A stretch of 64,000 bases of DNA, taken from an uncultured Tenacibaculum sp. Its GTDB lineage: Bacteria; Bacteroidota; Bacteroidia; Flavobacteriales; Flavobacteriaceae. Position 1 is the first letter of the stretch. The number at the start of each line of letters is the position of its first letter. The notes beneath the pieces were generated by a model that was not told where the DNA came from, searched no databases, and was given only the letters and a program-made list of their open reading frames with translations. Shown one piece after another: positions 8,971-18,200 of the stretch. The DNA lies in NCBI RefSeq assembly GCF_947499065.1, contig NZ_CANMMT010000001.1, positions 1 through 64,000 of the forward strand, in the 5' to 3' direction. Both the position numbers and the translations under genes were made by a program.

Positions 8971-9853
8971 AAAATAATCTTATAATTAAGGACAATGTTA
9001 TAACTAAAGACACTAATGAAACATAGAATACAAGTAAGTTATTTTCCAATATTTTCTTAGTAATTAGAATCGACCAAATTATTAAAATTAATATAAAAAC
9101 TGGGTAATATTTTTTGTTTTTAATACATGACAACCAATTCACCTTATTATTAAACTTTATACCTAAAATTGCTACTATATAACCAATTGCAGAACCAAAT
9201 AGAACATCAAGTGGATAATGAGCACCTACACCAACTCTTGAAAAAGAAATAATTAAACCCAATAAAATAACACAAGAAGACCAAATTATTTTATGCATAC
9301 TTTTTTTAGGCATAAAAGCAAATAACAATGTAGTTATTATAATAAATGTAGTTATTGAGTGGCCTGATGGCAAAGATGTTTGTCCTGAAAGAGTTTTACC
9401 TATAATTACAAAACTATCGTTATCAAACATTGCAGCTGGTCTTGGTACAGCAAATATTTTTTTTAATGTAAACGATACTAATAATGATATTATAGATGAA
9501 GTTAAAAGTGCTTCCCAAAGTTTAGGAGCATTAACAATGAAAAAAGCTACTAATGGAAAAAAAACTAATACATCACCTAATTGAGTTAGATTGAACTGTA
9601 AATTTGGAAATTTAGATAAACTGTGATTAAGATAAAAAAATAAATCTTTTTGAACATTAATATATGTAGTAGTAAATTCTTCCCCTTTATAATTGATAAA
9701 CGAAAACAATAAAAAAAGTAATATAAATGAAGGACCTAATAAGTATAATTTTACATTAAAAAAATTATAAGTTACTCTGTTGTTTAAGTTTGAGTTCATC
9801 AAAAAATAAATCTTTTTCTTTAGTAGTTTGAAATTATCTTTTTGCCCAAACAC
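8954..9853 (-). CDS. PAP2-superfamily lipid phosphatase, possible LpxE-like lipid A phosphatase
   Basis: The 299-residue membrane protein carries the full PAP2 triad of motifs: K131-x6-R138-P, PSGH (162-165) and SR(205-206)-x5-H212-x3-D216. The first ~45 residues include a possible later start at Met19, so the true N-terminus is uncertain. The C-terminal ~75 residues add extra hydrophobic helices. It overlaps the EptA-like gene by 17 bp. In other bacteria an LpxE phosphatase removes the lipid A 1-phosphate before EptA adds phosphoethanolamine, so the two may act in sequence. An alternative role in undecaprenyl pyrophosphate or phosphatidylglycerophosphate dephosphorylation remains open. Confidence 0.85.
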   Translation of the reverse strand: MFGQKDNFKLLKKKIYFLMNSNLNNRVTYNFFNVKLYLLGPSFILLFLLFSFINYKGEEFTTTYINVQKDLFFYLNHSLSKFPNLQFNLTQLGDVLVFFPLVAFFIVNAPKLWEALLTSSIISLLVSFTLKKIFAVPRPAAMFDNDSFVIIGKTLSGQTSLPSGHSITTFIIITTLLFAFMPKKSMHKIIWSSCVILLGLIISFSRVGVGAHYPLDVLFGSAIGYIVAILGIKFNNKVNWLSCIKNKKYYPVFILILIIWSILITKKILENNLLVFYVSLVSLVITLSLIIRLFYVKKN

Positions 9854-10091
9854 CTAATATTCTTAAACCAAAAGTAATCCTGTAATATTGCTTATCTTAA
9901 TTTATTCTACGAGTTAGATTGTTTTTTCAACGAAATCCATAAAATATTCTTATTCAATTGAAAATTATCACGTTTAGTTTTTAACTTATTTACCCATGTA
10001 TTTATATTTGGTTACCTACTAACTTTCTTTTTTTAGCTTTCTAAAAGAGTAATAATTATACCAAGATTTATTAAGAGTAGCTTTTTCTTGA

Positions 10092-10334
<243 letters not shown>

Positions 10335-10345
10335 ATTTGCGGTTG

Positions 10346-10353
10346 CAAATATA
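10346..10353 (-). promoter_or_regulatory. -7 promoter element of tRNA-fMet copy 1
   Basis: The minus strand reads TATATTTG, a perfect match to the Bacteroidota -7 consensus TANNTTTG, ending 12 bp before the tRNA 5' end. The surrounding ~36 bp are nearly identical upstream of the second tRNA-fMet. A clear -33 TTG is not visible. Confidence 0.7.
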
Positions 10354-10491
10354 CAGCTTTTTATTCTTTAATTCCTAATATAATTTCGTTTTTCTCAAAT
10401 AAAATATGGAAAATCATTAAAAACAAGTACTTATAAAGTATGTTTACCATAATAATTCCTTCATAAAAAAAGCTCTATTAAAAAACTTTCT

Positions 10492-11463
10492 TTAATTTTT
10501 GCGACCTTTTAATCCCAACTCAACTAAACGCTCTGTCAAAAACTCTCCTGCTGTCATATCTTCATATTGCTTTGGTACTTCAGTAGTAATACAACTTTCT
10601 AAACAAGTTAAGTCCATATTTGGATTAGGGTGTAAAAAGAATGGTGTTGAATATCTTGGCTTTTTTAATTTATCCAAATTGGTTGGGTTTACCACTTGAT
10701 GTATCGTAGAACGTAACTTATTATTTGTTAAACGCGCCAACATATCACCTACATTAATCACTATCTCATCTGGAGCTGGCATTACATCTATCCATTCTCC
10801 TGCTAAGGTTTGTGCTTGCAATCCTTCAGCACTAGCCCCCATTAATAATGTTATTAAGTTAATATCTCCATGAGCGGCTGCTCTTACAGAATCTTTATGC
10901 TTTGCTATAGCCTCTTCTGATAATGGATAATAATGTAACAATCGTAAAATGCTATTTCCATTTTTTATTTTATCACTAAAATAATCTTCTGGCAATTCTA
11001 AGTATAAAGCAATTGCTTTTAATAAATTTTTTCCTGTATTTTCTAACGTTTTAAAAACCTCTAAGCCCTTTTCTTTAAATACAGGCATATTTTCTGGCCA
11101 GATATTTTCTGGGTAATCAAATTCATTAATTGCTTCTACTTCTTGACCAATATGAAAAAACTCTTTCAAATCAGGTACACTTTGTCCTTTTGCACTTTCT
11201 TTGTTTTTAGAAATATATCCACGTTGCCCAGCAAATTCTTCGTTTTCGAATTCTTTTTTAGTTTCATCTGGCAATGCAAAAAAGGTTTCGATAGTATCGT
11301 ATAAATCTTTTTTTAAGTCTGTTGACACACCATGATTAGCAACTATTGCAAATCCCATATTAGAAAATGAATCACCAAAATCCTTAATAAACTGCGTCCT
11401 CTTATTCTCATCTGTTGATATAAAATCTAAATAATCAACTCTTTTAATTTCGTTTTTCTCCAC
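10492..11463 (-). CDS. Isopenicillin N synthase-family 2-oxoglutarate/Fe(II) oxygenase
   Basis: The 323-residue protein has the N-terminal non-haem dioxygenase domain (about 5-115, including FxxNHGV at 41-46) and the 2OG-Fe(II) oxygenase domain. Iron ligands are His198-x-Asp200 and His255; Arg270-Tyr-Ser272 is the RxS motif that binds 2-oxoglutarate. Length and motif spacing are normal for the family, whose members oxidise many small molecules. The substrate cannot be told from sequence. It is divergent from a sulfur-handling MBL/rhodanese gene and shares a 119-bp promoter region containing a palindrome at 11520-11535, so co-regulation is possible. The nearest known relatives include general flavobacterial oxygenases of unknown role. 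Confidence 0.9.
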   Translation of the reverse strand: MEKNEIKRVDYLDFISTDENKRTQFIKDFGDSFSNMGFAIVANHGVSTDLKKDLYDTIETFFALPDETKKEFENEEFAGQRGYISKNKESAKGQSVPDLKEFFHIGQEVEAINEFDYPENIWPENMPVFKEKGLEVFKTLENTGKNLLKAIALYLELPEDYFSDKIKNGNSILRLLHYYPLSEEAIAKHKDSVRAAAHGDINLITLLMGASAEGLQAQTLAGEWIDVMPAPDEIVINVGDMLARLTNNKLRSTIHQVVNPTNLDKLKKPRYSTPFFLHPNPNMDLTCLESCITTEVPKQYEDMTAGEFLTERLVELGLKGRKN

Positions 11464-11519
11464 TTCGTATTTATATTAATTCTCAGGCTACAAATAAACT
11501 TAACACTCACTAATTAAAG

Positions 11520-11535
11520 CATGATAATTATCATG
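11520..11535. promoter_or_regulatory. Perfect 16-bp palindrome, FNR/CRP-like operator candidate
   Basis: CATGATAATTATCATG lies in the divergent promoter region between the oxygenase and MBL/rhodanese genes. Its core TGAT-N4-ATCA equals the core of the FNR box (TTGAT-N4-ATCAA). It sits about 20-25 bp upstream of a degenerate -7 element (TTACTTTG, near 11557-11564) for the plus-strand gene. The regulator is not encoded in this window. Confidence 0.5.
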
Positions 11536-11582
11536 TTACAACACAAGCATTCGTTGTTACTTTGGTTTAAATTTTTTGACAA

Positions 11583-12992
11583 GTGAAAATCGAACAGTTA
11601 TATACCAAATGTTTAGCAGAAGCCACCTACTATATATCGTCAAACGGTGAAGCTGCCATAATAGATCCATTAAGAGAAACAACTCCTTATTTAGAAATGC
11701 TTAAAGATGATAAAGCTGTGTTGAAATACATTTTTTTAACACACTTTCATGCCGATTTTGTTTCTGGTCATGTAGATTTAGCCAAAATAACTAACGCTAC
11801 TATTGTATATGGCCCAACTGCTACCGCTGATTTTGAATTTTATCAAGGCAAAGACAATGAGATTTTTAAAATTGGTAATACCGCTATACGTTTATTGCAT
11901 ACCCCAGGTCACACTTTAGAATCTTCATCTTATCTACTATATGATGATTCTAACAAAGAACATTGTTTGTTTTCTGGTGACACTTTATTTATAGGCGATG
12001 TTGGTAGACCTGATTTAGCTGTAACTTCAAATGTTTCAAAAGAAGATTTAGCTGGTAAACTATTTTCTTCATTACATGATAAAATCATGACGCTTCCTGA
12101 AAATATAATTATCTATCCAAATCATGGAAAAGGTTCGGTTTGTGGAAAAAATATGAGTTCTGAAACTTACGACACTCTTGCTAATCAAAAATTAGTAAAC
12201 TATGCTTTAGACCCTAACTTATCTAAAGACGAATTTATTAAACAAGTATTGGACGGTTTATCTACTCCCCCTCAATATTTTCCGAAAAATGCTTCCATGA
12301 ACAAACAAATTAATAAACCTATTGATTCAATCATAAAAGATAGTCTTCAAGCTATTTCGTTAGATGATTTTATACATTATACAACTCATAAAAACGCACT
12401 TATACTAGATGTTAGAACTACTAGTGATTTTATAAAACACCACATCCCTAATTCTATTTTTATTGGACTAGAAGGTAGCTTTGCTCCTTGGGTTGGAGAA
12501 CTTATAAAAGACATTAATCAACCTATTATCATTATTACTCCTAAAGGCAAAGAGGAAGAAACCGTAATTAGATTAGCAAGAATTGGTTATGATAATGTTT
12601 TAGGATATTTAGAAAGAGGAATAAATTCTTGGTTAAAAAGTAAACATAATACTGAATCAATTGATTGTATAGATGCTGATTCTCTACAATTACTTGAAAA
12701 TAATTCTTTTGTTGATGTGAGACGTATTGGAGAAATAAATGACAACTCTGTTAAAAATGCTATTCACTTACCTTTAAGTAATATTCAAAACCTATTTAAC
12801 AAACTAGATAAAAACCAACCTTATTTTATATACTGTGCTGGCGGGTATCGTTCTATAATTGCTATTTCAATTTTAAAACAACATGGATTTACTAAACTAA
12901 CTAATGTTAATGGTGGTTTTTCTGAAATTTTAAAAAGTACGATTCCACTTGAGAAATGTAGAAAAAACTGCCCTACTTGTCTTTGTAATTAA
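11583..12992 (+). CDS. MBL-fold persulfide dioxygenase-like protein with two rhodanese domains
   Basis: Translation starts at a GTG (11583), giving 469 residues. The metallo-beta-lactamase domain (1-235) shows THFHADFVSGH (53-63), TPGH (107-110), SGDTLF (131-136) and PNHG (179-182), as in ETHE1/CstB-type persulfide dioxygenases. Rhodanese domain 1 (about 255-352) lacks a catalytic Cys (ITPKG at that site). Domain 2 (about 365-452) has the active loop CAGGYRS with Cys418. The last residues hold a Cys cluster (459, 463, 466, 468), which is unusual. Such fusions oxidise and transfer sulfane sulfur during sulfide detoxification; that role here is inferred from the domains. It is divergent from the oxygenase gene. 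Confidence 0.9.
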   Translation: MKIEQLYTKCLAEATYYISSNGEAAIIDPLRETTPYLEMLKDDKAVLKYIFLTHFHADFVSGHVDLAKITNATIVYGPTATADFEFYQGKDNEIFKIGNTAIRLLHTPGHTLESSSYLLYDDSNKEHCLFSGDTLFIGDVGRPDLAVTSNVSKEDLAGKLFSSLHDKIMTLPENIIIYPNHGKGSVCGKNMSSETYDTLANQKLVNYALDPNLSKDEFIKQVLDGLSTPPQYFPKNASMNKQINKPIDSIIKDSLQAISLDDFIHYTTHKNALILDVRTTSDFIKHHIPNSIFIGLEGSFAPWVGELIKDINQPIIIITPKGKEEETVIRLARIGYDNVLGYLERGINSWLKSKHNTESIDCIDADSLQLLENNSFVDVRRIGEINDNSVKNAIHLPLSNIQNLFNKLDKNQPYFIYCAGGYRSIIAISILKQHGFTKLTNVNGGFSEILKSTIPLEKCRKNCPTCLCN

Positions 12993-13001
12993 TTCTTATT
13001 T

Positions 13002-13036
13002 CCTTTTACCACATGATGCAATCGTGCGGTAAAAGG
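13002..13036 (+). terminator. Hairpin downstream of the MBL/rhodanese gene
   Basis: CCTTTTACC (13002-13010) pairs perfectly with GGTAAAAGG (13028-13036), and the inner arms ACATGAT/ATCGTGC extend the stem with one mismatch and one wobble. It starts 10 bp after the stop codon. The U-tract is weak, so an mRNA-protecting hairpin is also possible. Confidence 0.6.
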
Positions 13037-13170
13037 ACTATCATATCCAAGTAATAGAGTTAGGACTATGTAAAACAACAAAACCACAACATTACTGCTG
13101 TGACTTTATCTATTTTTAAAATTTTATTTCTATTTACTTACTCATACTCGGCACGGAAAACATTTCCGCG

Positions 13171-13620
13171 CTATCGGGTTTCCCCACACCACTCAACAAT
13201 ATACTCTTCTTTTTCACAATTATAAGTCATACAGTATATTGCATTCATATTGTCTAAATATTTCACATCCCTTTCCTTGTTCACTCCACCCGACGCTATT
13301 AAATAAGTAAAATATGCTTTAATTTTCTTTTCTTTCACATAAGGTTCTGACATGGAAAACACGTACATTTTTTTCTTGTTCATTACTAATTCACTAAGTG
13401 TTTCAGAGTCTATAAATCTTACTTTGTAACCTTTATATTCGAAACCTTGTTCGTATCCCATGAAAAATAATTCTTTATCTTTAAAATAAGGTTCATCGTT
13501 CTTGTTATCTTGAATAAACTTTTTGACAAATTTTATTTTCAAATTTTCTTTTTCTTGTGAAGAACATTTTTGAACTGTAAGTGATAAAAATATACTAATC
13601 GATATTATTAATGATTTCAT
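13171..13620 (-). CDS. Probable immunity protein for the adjacent RHS toxin (hypothetical, exported)
   Basis: The 149-residue protein begins with a signal peptide (MKSLIISISIFLSLTVQKCSSQ); the cysteine does not sit in a good lipobox. The remainder is alpha/beta with no recognised family and several cysteines near the end (MTYNCEKEEYIVEWCGE). It starts only 5 bp after the stop of the RHS gene on the same strand. A small gene placed directly behind a polymorphic toxin is normally the cognate immunity gene, so this role is inferred from context only. An exported immunity protein would fit a toxin that acts in the periplasm or is secreted. A short inverted repeat (CGGAAA/TTTCCG, near 13154-13168) follows the stop. 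Confidence 0.6.
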   Translation of the reverse strand: MKSLIISISIFLSLTVQKCSSQEKENLKIKFVKKFIQDNKNDEPYFKDKELFFMGYEQGFEYKGYKVRFIDSETLSELVMNKKKMYVFSMSEPYVKEKKIKAYFTYLIASGGVNKERDVKYLDNMNAIYCMTYNCEKEEYIVEWCGETR

Positions 13621-13625
13621 AAAAA

Positions 13626-16600
13626 TTATTTTTTTGGAAGTTTTACAAAATTTTTCTGAGGTATTACTGCTTGAACCCCTGAATGTGTATTATAAATATA
13701 CACTTTACCAGAACCTCTTTGAAAAACGTAATTAGTTCTATTTGGTCTACCTGAATGAATATCTCCACCTGTACTCTGAGCAGTACCAAAAGAAGGTCCT
13801 TCAGCTGCATTAGTACTTAGATATGGTTTCCCAAATCTTTTGTCAGGAATTGAACCCGAAGGATGACTATGGAATTTTGATTTAGTATCTGGTTTATCAG
13901 AAATTGACAAAGTTCCATCACCTCTATTTGTTGATTCTGTTACTTTACCTGAAGTACTTACACTTCCTCCATATTCTATAGAGTTAGTGCTACCAATATC
14001 TCCACCGGTTCCATCATCTTGATTAACTACATCAACCATTGATTGCCTTGTACTTTCACTTCCTTCAATTTCAACACTATTATCATAAGCAATATTATTA
14101 TTTTCAAAAGCTGAAGTATTACCACTGTTCTCTTTAATAAATGATACTGTATTGTTTTTTTCTTCTGTTGAAATACCATCTATTGATGCACCGCTCTCAA
14201 CACTTTTTATATCTGTCTTTACAACATAAACCTTGCCGTCATCAATCCCATCATCACCTATTTTATTACCGTTTTCATCTACAAAGATACCATCGTACCC
14301 TAAGGGCTTCATCCCATCAGGATCAATAAAGTATATTGGGTTGTTAAATGCATAATTATAAGGTGAATACCTACGCATCTGTTCAGCAAGTGGATCTAAA
14401 TTCATCCACCTACCTAAAGCAGCATCATAGTTTCTAGCTCCAAAGTCATGCCATTGGATTCCTAGTTCTTCATTTAGCTCTTTTCCATTATATCCAAACT
14501 TCCGAGCAACACTATTTCCTAAAGAAGAAATATTCCCATTATATCCTTTATGTTTAAGTCCAAAAGGATAGTAATTAGATTCTTCTACAATCTCAGTACT
14601 TGGAGTAATTACACCGTCATTGTTGTTGTCTGTATAGGATAAACGAACATTTCCTAAGTGGTCTTTGTATTGATACACATAATTAAACGTACCATTATCA
14701 TTTTTTACATAGCCCTCAGGGTGGTTAAAGAATTGTAAAACATTATTCTCATAGATGTAGTTTCCTGCGTACTCTGTAGTGGTTATATTTCCATTGTTAT
14801 TAACAACTTTTTTTAACTTTACTCCACTAGCATCATACACATAACTGATTTTTTGAGCATCTGAATTATTAAACTTAACCTCTGTTGGTAAATTCAAATG
14901 ATTATAAGTAATACCATTTATCGATGAAGTACCTATTCCCTTATTATAATCACGAACCATATTTCCATTGGCATCGTAAACATATTCTGTTCCTAGATTT
15001 GCTCCATCTTTAAATCCATAAGTATCATTACCGTCATCTCTTACTTTTGTAAGTTTATTTCCTGCGTCATAGAAATAATACAATACATCCATATTTCCAA
15101 AAGTAGTTGCAGCACTATTGATATGTCCTTTTCTAACTAAAGTTAAAATGTTTCCATTTTTATCATAAGAAATGCTTCCTATATCATAGTTTGAGGTTGT
15201 AGCCCCCGTTGCATTTGTAATTCGATTTAATGCATCATAGCTATAGGTATATGTTTTTGAACTTGTATCTGTATTTAAAGTATTCCAACTTGTTTGGCTA
15301 ATGTTTCCGTTATACAAACGCTTGTTAGCATTTGTTATATCGTTATACTTTAGGCTAAAGTTAAATAAATCGTTGTCATTATTTACATCTTGGTTAATGT
15401 TTTTTAACCATCCGCGTACATTGTATTTGTAATCTACTGTTTGTAGTCTAGACTGGGCTGTTTTCCCCCCTACTTTCTTTTCTATTAACTGACCTAATTC
15501 ATCATAACTATTCTCTGCTATTACTTCTGTATTGCTTCCTATAGTTTGAGTTTGTTTGGTTAGCCTGTCTAAATTGTCATAGAAAAACTTATCTACAGTT
15601 ACTATATCTGCTTTTCCTGTTTTTTTATGTGTTGCCTTTGTTTCTAATACTCTTCCTGTAAAATCATCTAACTTACTCTCTACAATATCTACTGTTTGTA
15701 ATTCATCATTCTTTGAATACACATAAATTGGTCGTGCCTTTTCATCATAATAGGTTACCGTTGTAATCCAGTTATTTGTTCCTAATACACGTACTTTACT
15801 TACCGTAGCTAATCCTTTGGTATTTATTGTTGATGCTTTACCATAACTTGTAGTTACTGTAGGTGCTAATCCTGTTGGTAGATCTACATAGTTATCGTAA
15901 TAATTAATAGTGTAAATAGTAATAGCTCCTGTAGGCAGTGCACCATTTGTATAATAAACATCAACTCCTTTTATATTTTGAGAAACAGTTGTCATTGTTT
16001 CATATTGAGAAAAAGAATTACTATAAAGAGCATTTTGCAAAGGAACTCTTGTTGAATTATCGTTATATATCCCTGTATAAGCTACACGTCCAATAGCATC
16101 ATATTTAGTAAGTAACCATTCATTAGGTATTTCTATTCTTTGATTTGCATCTTGCGTCATTACAGGCATATCCAACTTATTGTATACTATATATTCCCAA
16201 CCCTTTCCTGGTATTTTCTTTTCTACCAAACGGTTTCTATGGTCATATTTATATTGGTACCCTAAGTCGTTTAATTTATTGTTAATCGTAGCTAATAATG
16301 CTGTAGTCCCTTCCATTTTTGGTGGTAACACATAGGTTAAGTTTCCATAATCATCATACACATAATAAGTATCGTGTTTTTGGCTATTGTTATAGGTACG
16401 TTTTAAAATTACCTGTCCTTGCTTGTTCTTAAACTCTTCGGTAGTATAATCTAAACCTGACGTCCAATTCTCATCCTTAGTTATTGTTTTATATAAAGTT
16501 CCTACTGGATAAAAAGCGGTTCCTCCTGTTAAACTTGGTGTGTAAGTATTGTTTGCAAACCCTGTTGCTACTCCAAATATTTTTACTTCACCGTCTACAT

Positions 16601-17264
16601 TTGCTTGGTAGTCGAACTTTATTTCATGTCCTCCTCCTAAACGCCAATCTTGTCCTGGTGCTGCTTGTTTTAACACCCTGTTTAATGGAGAATTCTCTAA
16701 TTCTTTTTCTGAATAGGCATTTACATTAGGTAAAGATACTCCTGCAAAATCTTCACTATAATTAGCTTGGTAATAACCCTTAGTAGCCGTTGCTACATCC
16801 CCTGCTCTTATCTGTCCGTTTTGAGTAGTTGCTGCATAAGGTAAATACTCTTTGGTTTGACGTCCGTATGCATCATATTCCATATGGGTAACAATATCCT
16901 TTCCACTAGTTCCTTGACGGATACCTATGCTTTGCTTTGTTCTTCCTAATCCATCAAAATAAGTAACACTCTCTAATACATCGCTGGAGCTAGTAATTTC
17001 CGATGGACTTGTCATTGCTTTTCTATACGTTCTACTAAACACATAGTTTTCATTACTAAAAACTAAAGGAACATAAGGGGCTTGAACTATTTTTGCTGTA
17101 AATGTTGAACCTGGTTTAATCCATGTTAAGGGCTTTAATGTTATACTTTGCGTAGCCGTTAAGGTAGTAGTACCTGTTACCGTATAATCTTTCTTTTCTA
17201 TAATACTTTGCTGCCCATAACTATAGCAACTTAATAATAAGAATACATATAATAACTTTTTCAT
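13626..17264 (-). CDS. RHS/YD-repeat polymorphic toxin with C-terminal JAB-like domain
   Basis: The 1212-residue protein has a signal peptide (MKKLLYVFLLLSCYSYGQQ), a flavobacterial N-terminal RHS module (DUF6443-like, about 40-200), many YD-type repeats (about 250-930) and the RHS-associated core (YKDHLGNVRLSY ... LGRWMNLDPLAEQ ... NPIYFIDPDGM) ending near 1000. The variable C-terminal ~210 residues include a KFHSHPSG motif (His1132, His1134) and a later STGGD (Asp1168), resembling the JAMM zinc site of JAB-like toxin domains in Bacteroidota polymorphic toxins. The signal peptide suggests export. The directly following small gene is the likely immunity partner. The spacing between the His pair and Asp is longer than in canonical JAMM proteases, so the fold call is tentative. 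Confidence 0.88.
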   Translation of the reverse strand: MKKLLYVFLLLSCYSYGQQSIIEKKDYTVTGTTTLTATQSITLKPLTWIKPGSTFTAKIVQAPYVPLVFSNENYVFSRTYRKAMTSPSEITSSSDVLESVTYFDGLGRTKQSIGIRQGTSGKDIVTHMEYDAYGRQTKEYLPYAATTQNGQIRAGDVATATKGYYQANYSEDFAGVSLPNVNAYSEKELENSPLNRVLKQAAPGQDWRLGGGHEIKFDYQANVDGEVKIFGVATGFANNTYTPSLTGGTAFYPVGTLYKTITKDENWTSGLDYTTEEFKNKQGQVILKRTYNNSQKHDTYYVYDDYGNLTYVLPPKMEGTTALLATINNKLNDLGYQYKYDHRNRLVEKKIPGKGWEYIVYNKLDMPVMTQDANQRIEIPNEWLLTKYDAIGRVAYTGIYNDNSTRVPLQNALYSNSFSQYETMTTVSQNIKGVDVYYTNGALPTGAITIYTINYYDNYVDLPTGLAPTVTTSYGKASTINTKGLATVSKVRVLGTNNWITTVTYYDEKARPIYVYSKNDELQTVDIVESKLDDFTGRVLETKATHKKTGKADIVTVDKFFYDNLDRLTKQTQTIGSNTEVIAENSYDELGQLIEKKVGGKTAQSRLQTVDYKYNVRGWLKNINQDVNNDNDLFNFSLKYNDITNANKRLYNGNISQTSWNTLNTDTSSKTYTYSYDALNRITNATGATTSNYDIGSISYDKNGNILTLVRKGHINSAATTFGNMDVLYYFYDAGNKLTKVRDDGNDTYGFKDGANLGTEYVYDANGNMVRDYNKGIGTSSINGITYNHLNLPTEVKFNNSDAQKISYVYDASGVKLKKVVNNNGNITTTEYAGNYIYENNVLQFFNHPEGYVKNDNGTFNYVYQYKDHLGNVRLSYTDNNNDGVITPSTEIVEESNYYPFGLKHKGYNGNISSLGNSVARKFGYNGKELNEELGIQWHDFGARNYDAALGRWMNLDPLAEQMRRYSPYNYAFNNPIYFIDPDGMKPLGYDGIFVDENGNKIGDDGIDDGKVYVVKTDIKSVESGASIDGISTEEKNNTVSFIKENSGNTSAFENNNIAYDNSVEIEGSESTRQSMVDVVNQDDGTGGDIGSTNSIEYGGSVSTSGKVTESTNRGDGTLSISDKPDTKSKFHSHPSGSIPDKRFGKPYLSTNAAEGPSFGTAQSTGGDIHSGRPNRTNYVFQRGSGKVYIYNTHSGVQAVIPQKNFVKLPKK

Positions 17265-17374
17265 AGCTCTCTAATTTTTATAGTTCTATTTTATTTCTCT
17301 TAGTTTTCCTTTTATTATCCTTTACAAGTACCAAACGATTAAAATTATCGTGCTCATTTTATATCGCTTGTTCT

Positions 17375-17635
17375 CTAGGAGCTATAACTAATACCCCCTA
17401 TCAATGGTTTGTATATAAATGTGCTTATCTGTGCTTTTGAAAAATCTTTTCTAATCTCATTTAACCAATATCTAAGATTTCCTTCATTACCATTAAATCC
17501 TTGAGTTCTATCGTTATCAGAATTTGATGCTGCAATAGTATAGTTCATAGGGTTTTGTTTATGAGAAGTTATGATTGATATGCTTACAAACACATATAAA
17601 AGCATTATAAAAATGCTTACCATATATTTTCTCAT
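17375..17635 (-). pseudogene. Truncated remnant resembling an RHS upstream module
   Basis: From the ATG at 17633-17635 an 86-residue frame encodes a membrane segment (MRKYMVSIFIMLLYVFVSIS) followed by a polar part ending LNEIRKDFSKAQISTFIYKPLIGGISYSS. The final stretch resembles the segment AQVTTYTYKPLIGVTS that is common in flavobacterial RHS proteins just before a YD repeat. It lies directly upstream of the RHS gene, same strand. I read it as a fragment of an older or displaced RHS gene that now ends prematurely. It could instead be a small membrane protein of its own. The longer frame from 17764 overlaps the divergent promoter and is unlikely. Confidence 0.45.
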
Positions 17636-17703
17636 AAAAGTTATATTGAAATTAGCAATTTGTTTTTTTTTATAGCAAAACAAAGGTATTGAAAATATAT
17701 TTA

Positions 17704-17711
17704 TAAATTTG
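17704..17711 (+). promoter_or_regulatory. -7 promoter element of the filament/secretion operon
   Basis: TAAATTTG matches the Bacteroidota TANNTTTG consensus and ends 6 bp before the ATG at 17718. Transcription would begin at or next to the start codon, so the operon mRNA is probably leaderless. This also argues against the in-frame TTG at 17709, which lies inside the element. Confidence 0.6.
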
Positions 17712-17717
17712 ATCGCG

Positions 17718-18200
17718 ATGGAGCACATTACCACCTTTTTTTTCATAAGCATTTTATTGCTCATATTTTATCAAGATATGAAAGAAAGAAAAGTTTACCT
17801 ACTCTTTTTTTCTTTAGGAATTTTTTCAGGGAGTCTTATTTATTATCAAAATAGTTTCTTAACATTATTTCTAATAAACATAGGAATTAACATAAGTGTT
17901 ATAGCCCTAATTTCATTGCTTCTTATTTTGTACATAAAAATTATCTTAAAGAAAAAAATTCTTGAGGCAATAGGTTTAGGTGATTTCTTGTTTTTTATAC
18001 TACTCGCCCTTAGTTTCCCTATGGCTTCATTTTTAATACTTTTTTCACTCTCTCTTATTTTCTCTCTTCTATTATTCTTAATTTTAAAACCAAACTTAAA
18101 AAACAAAACTATCCCTTTAGCCGGATTACAAGCTTTTTTTGTAAGTTTAGTGCTAATTATAAATTGGTTTTTTAATTTTGTAGATATTTATGCTCTATAA
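17718..18200 (+). CDS. A24-type prepilin peptidase (lacks methylase domain)
   Basis: About 160 residues with six hydrophobic segments. The two catalytic Asp motifs of aspartic prepilin peptidases are present: DMKERKVY near residue 19 (D-x3-R-x-[VI]) and GLGDF near residue 92 (GxGD). The N-terminal zinc/methyltransferase half of full-length PilD/GspO is absent, as in the compact A24 enzymes. It would cleave the pilin-like proteins encoded downstream at the inner membrane. It is the first gene of a tight plus-strand operon: its stop is directly followed by the ATG of the ATPase gene at 18201. The ATG at 17718 was preferred because of the promoter position. Confidence 0.85.
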   Translation: MEHITTFFFISILLLIFYQDMKERKVYLLFFSLGIFSGSLIYYQNSFLTLFLINIGINISVIALISLLLILYIKIILKKKILEAIGLGDFLFFILLALSFPMASFLILFSLSLIFSLLLFLILKPNLKNKTIPLAGLQAFFVSLVLIINWFFNFVDIYAL

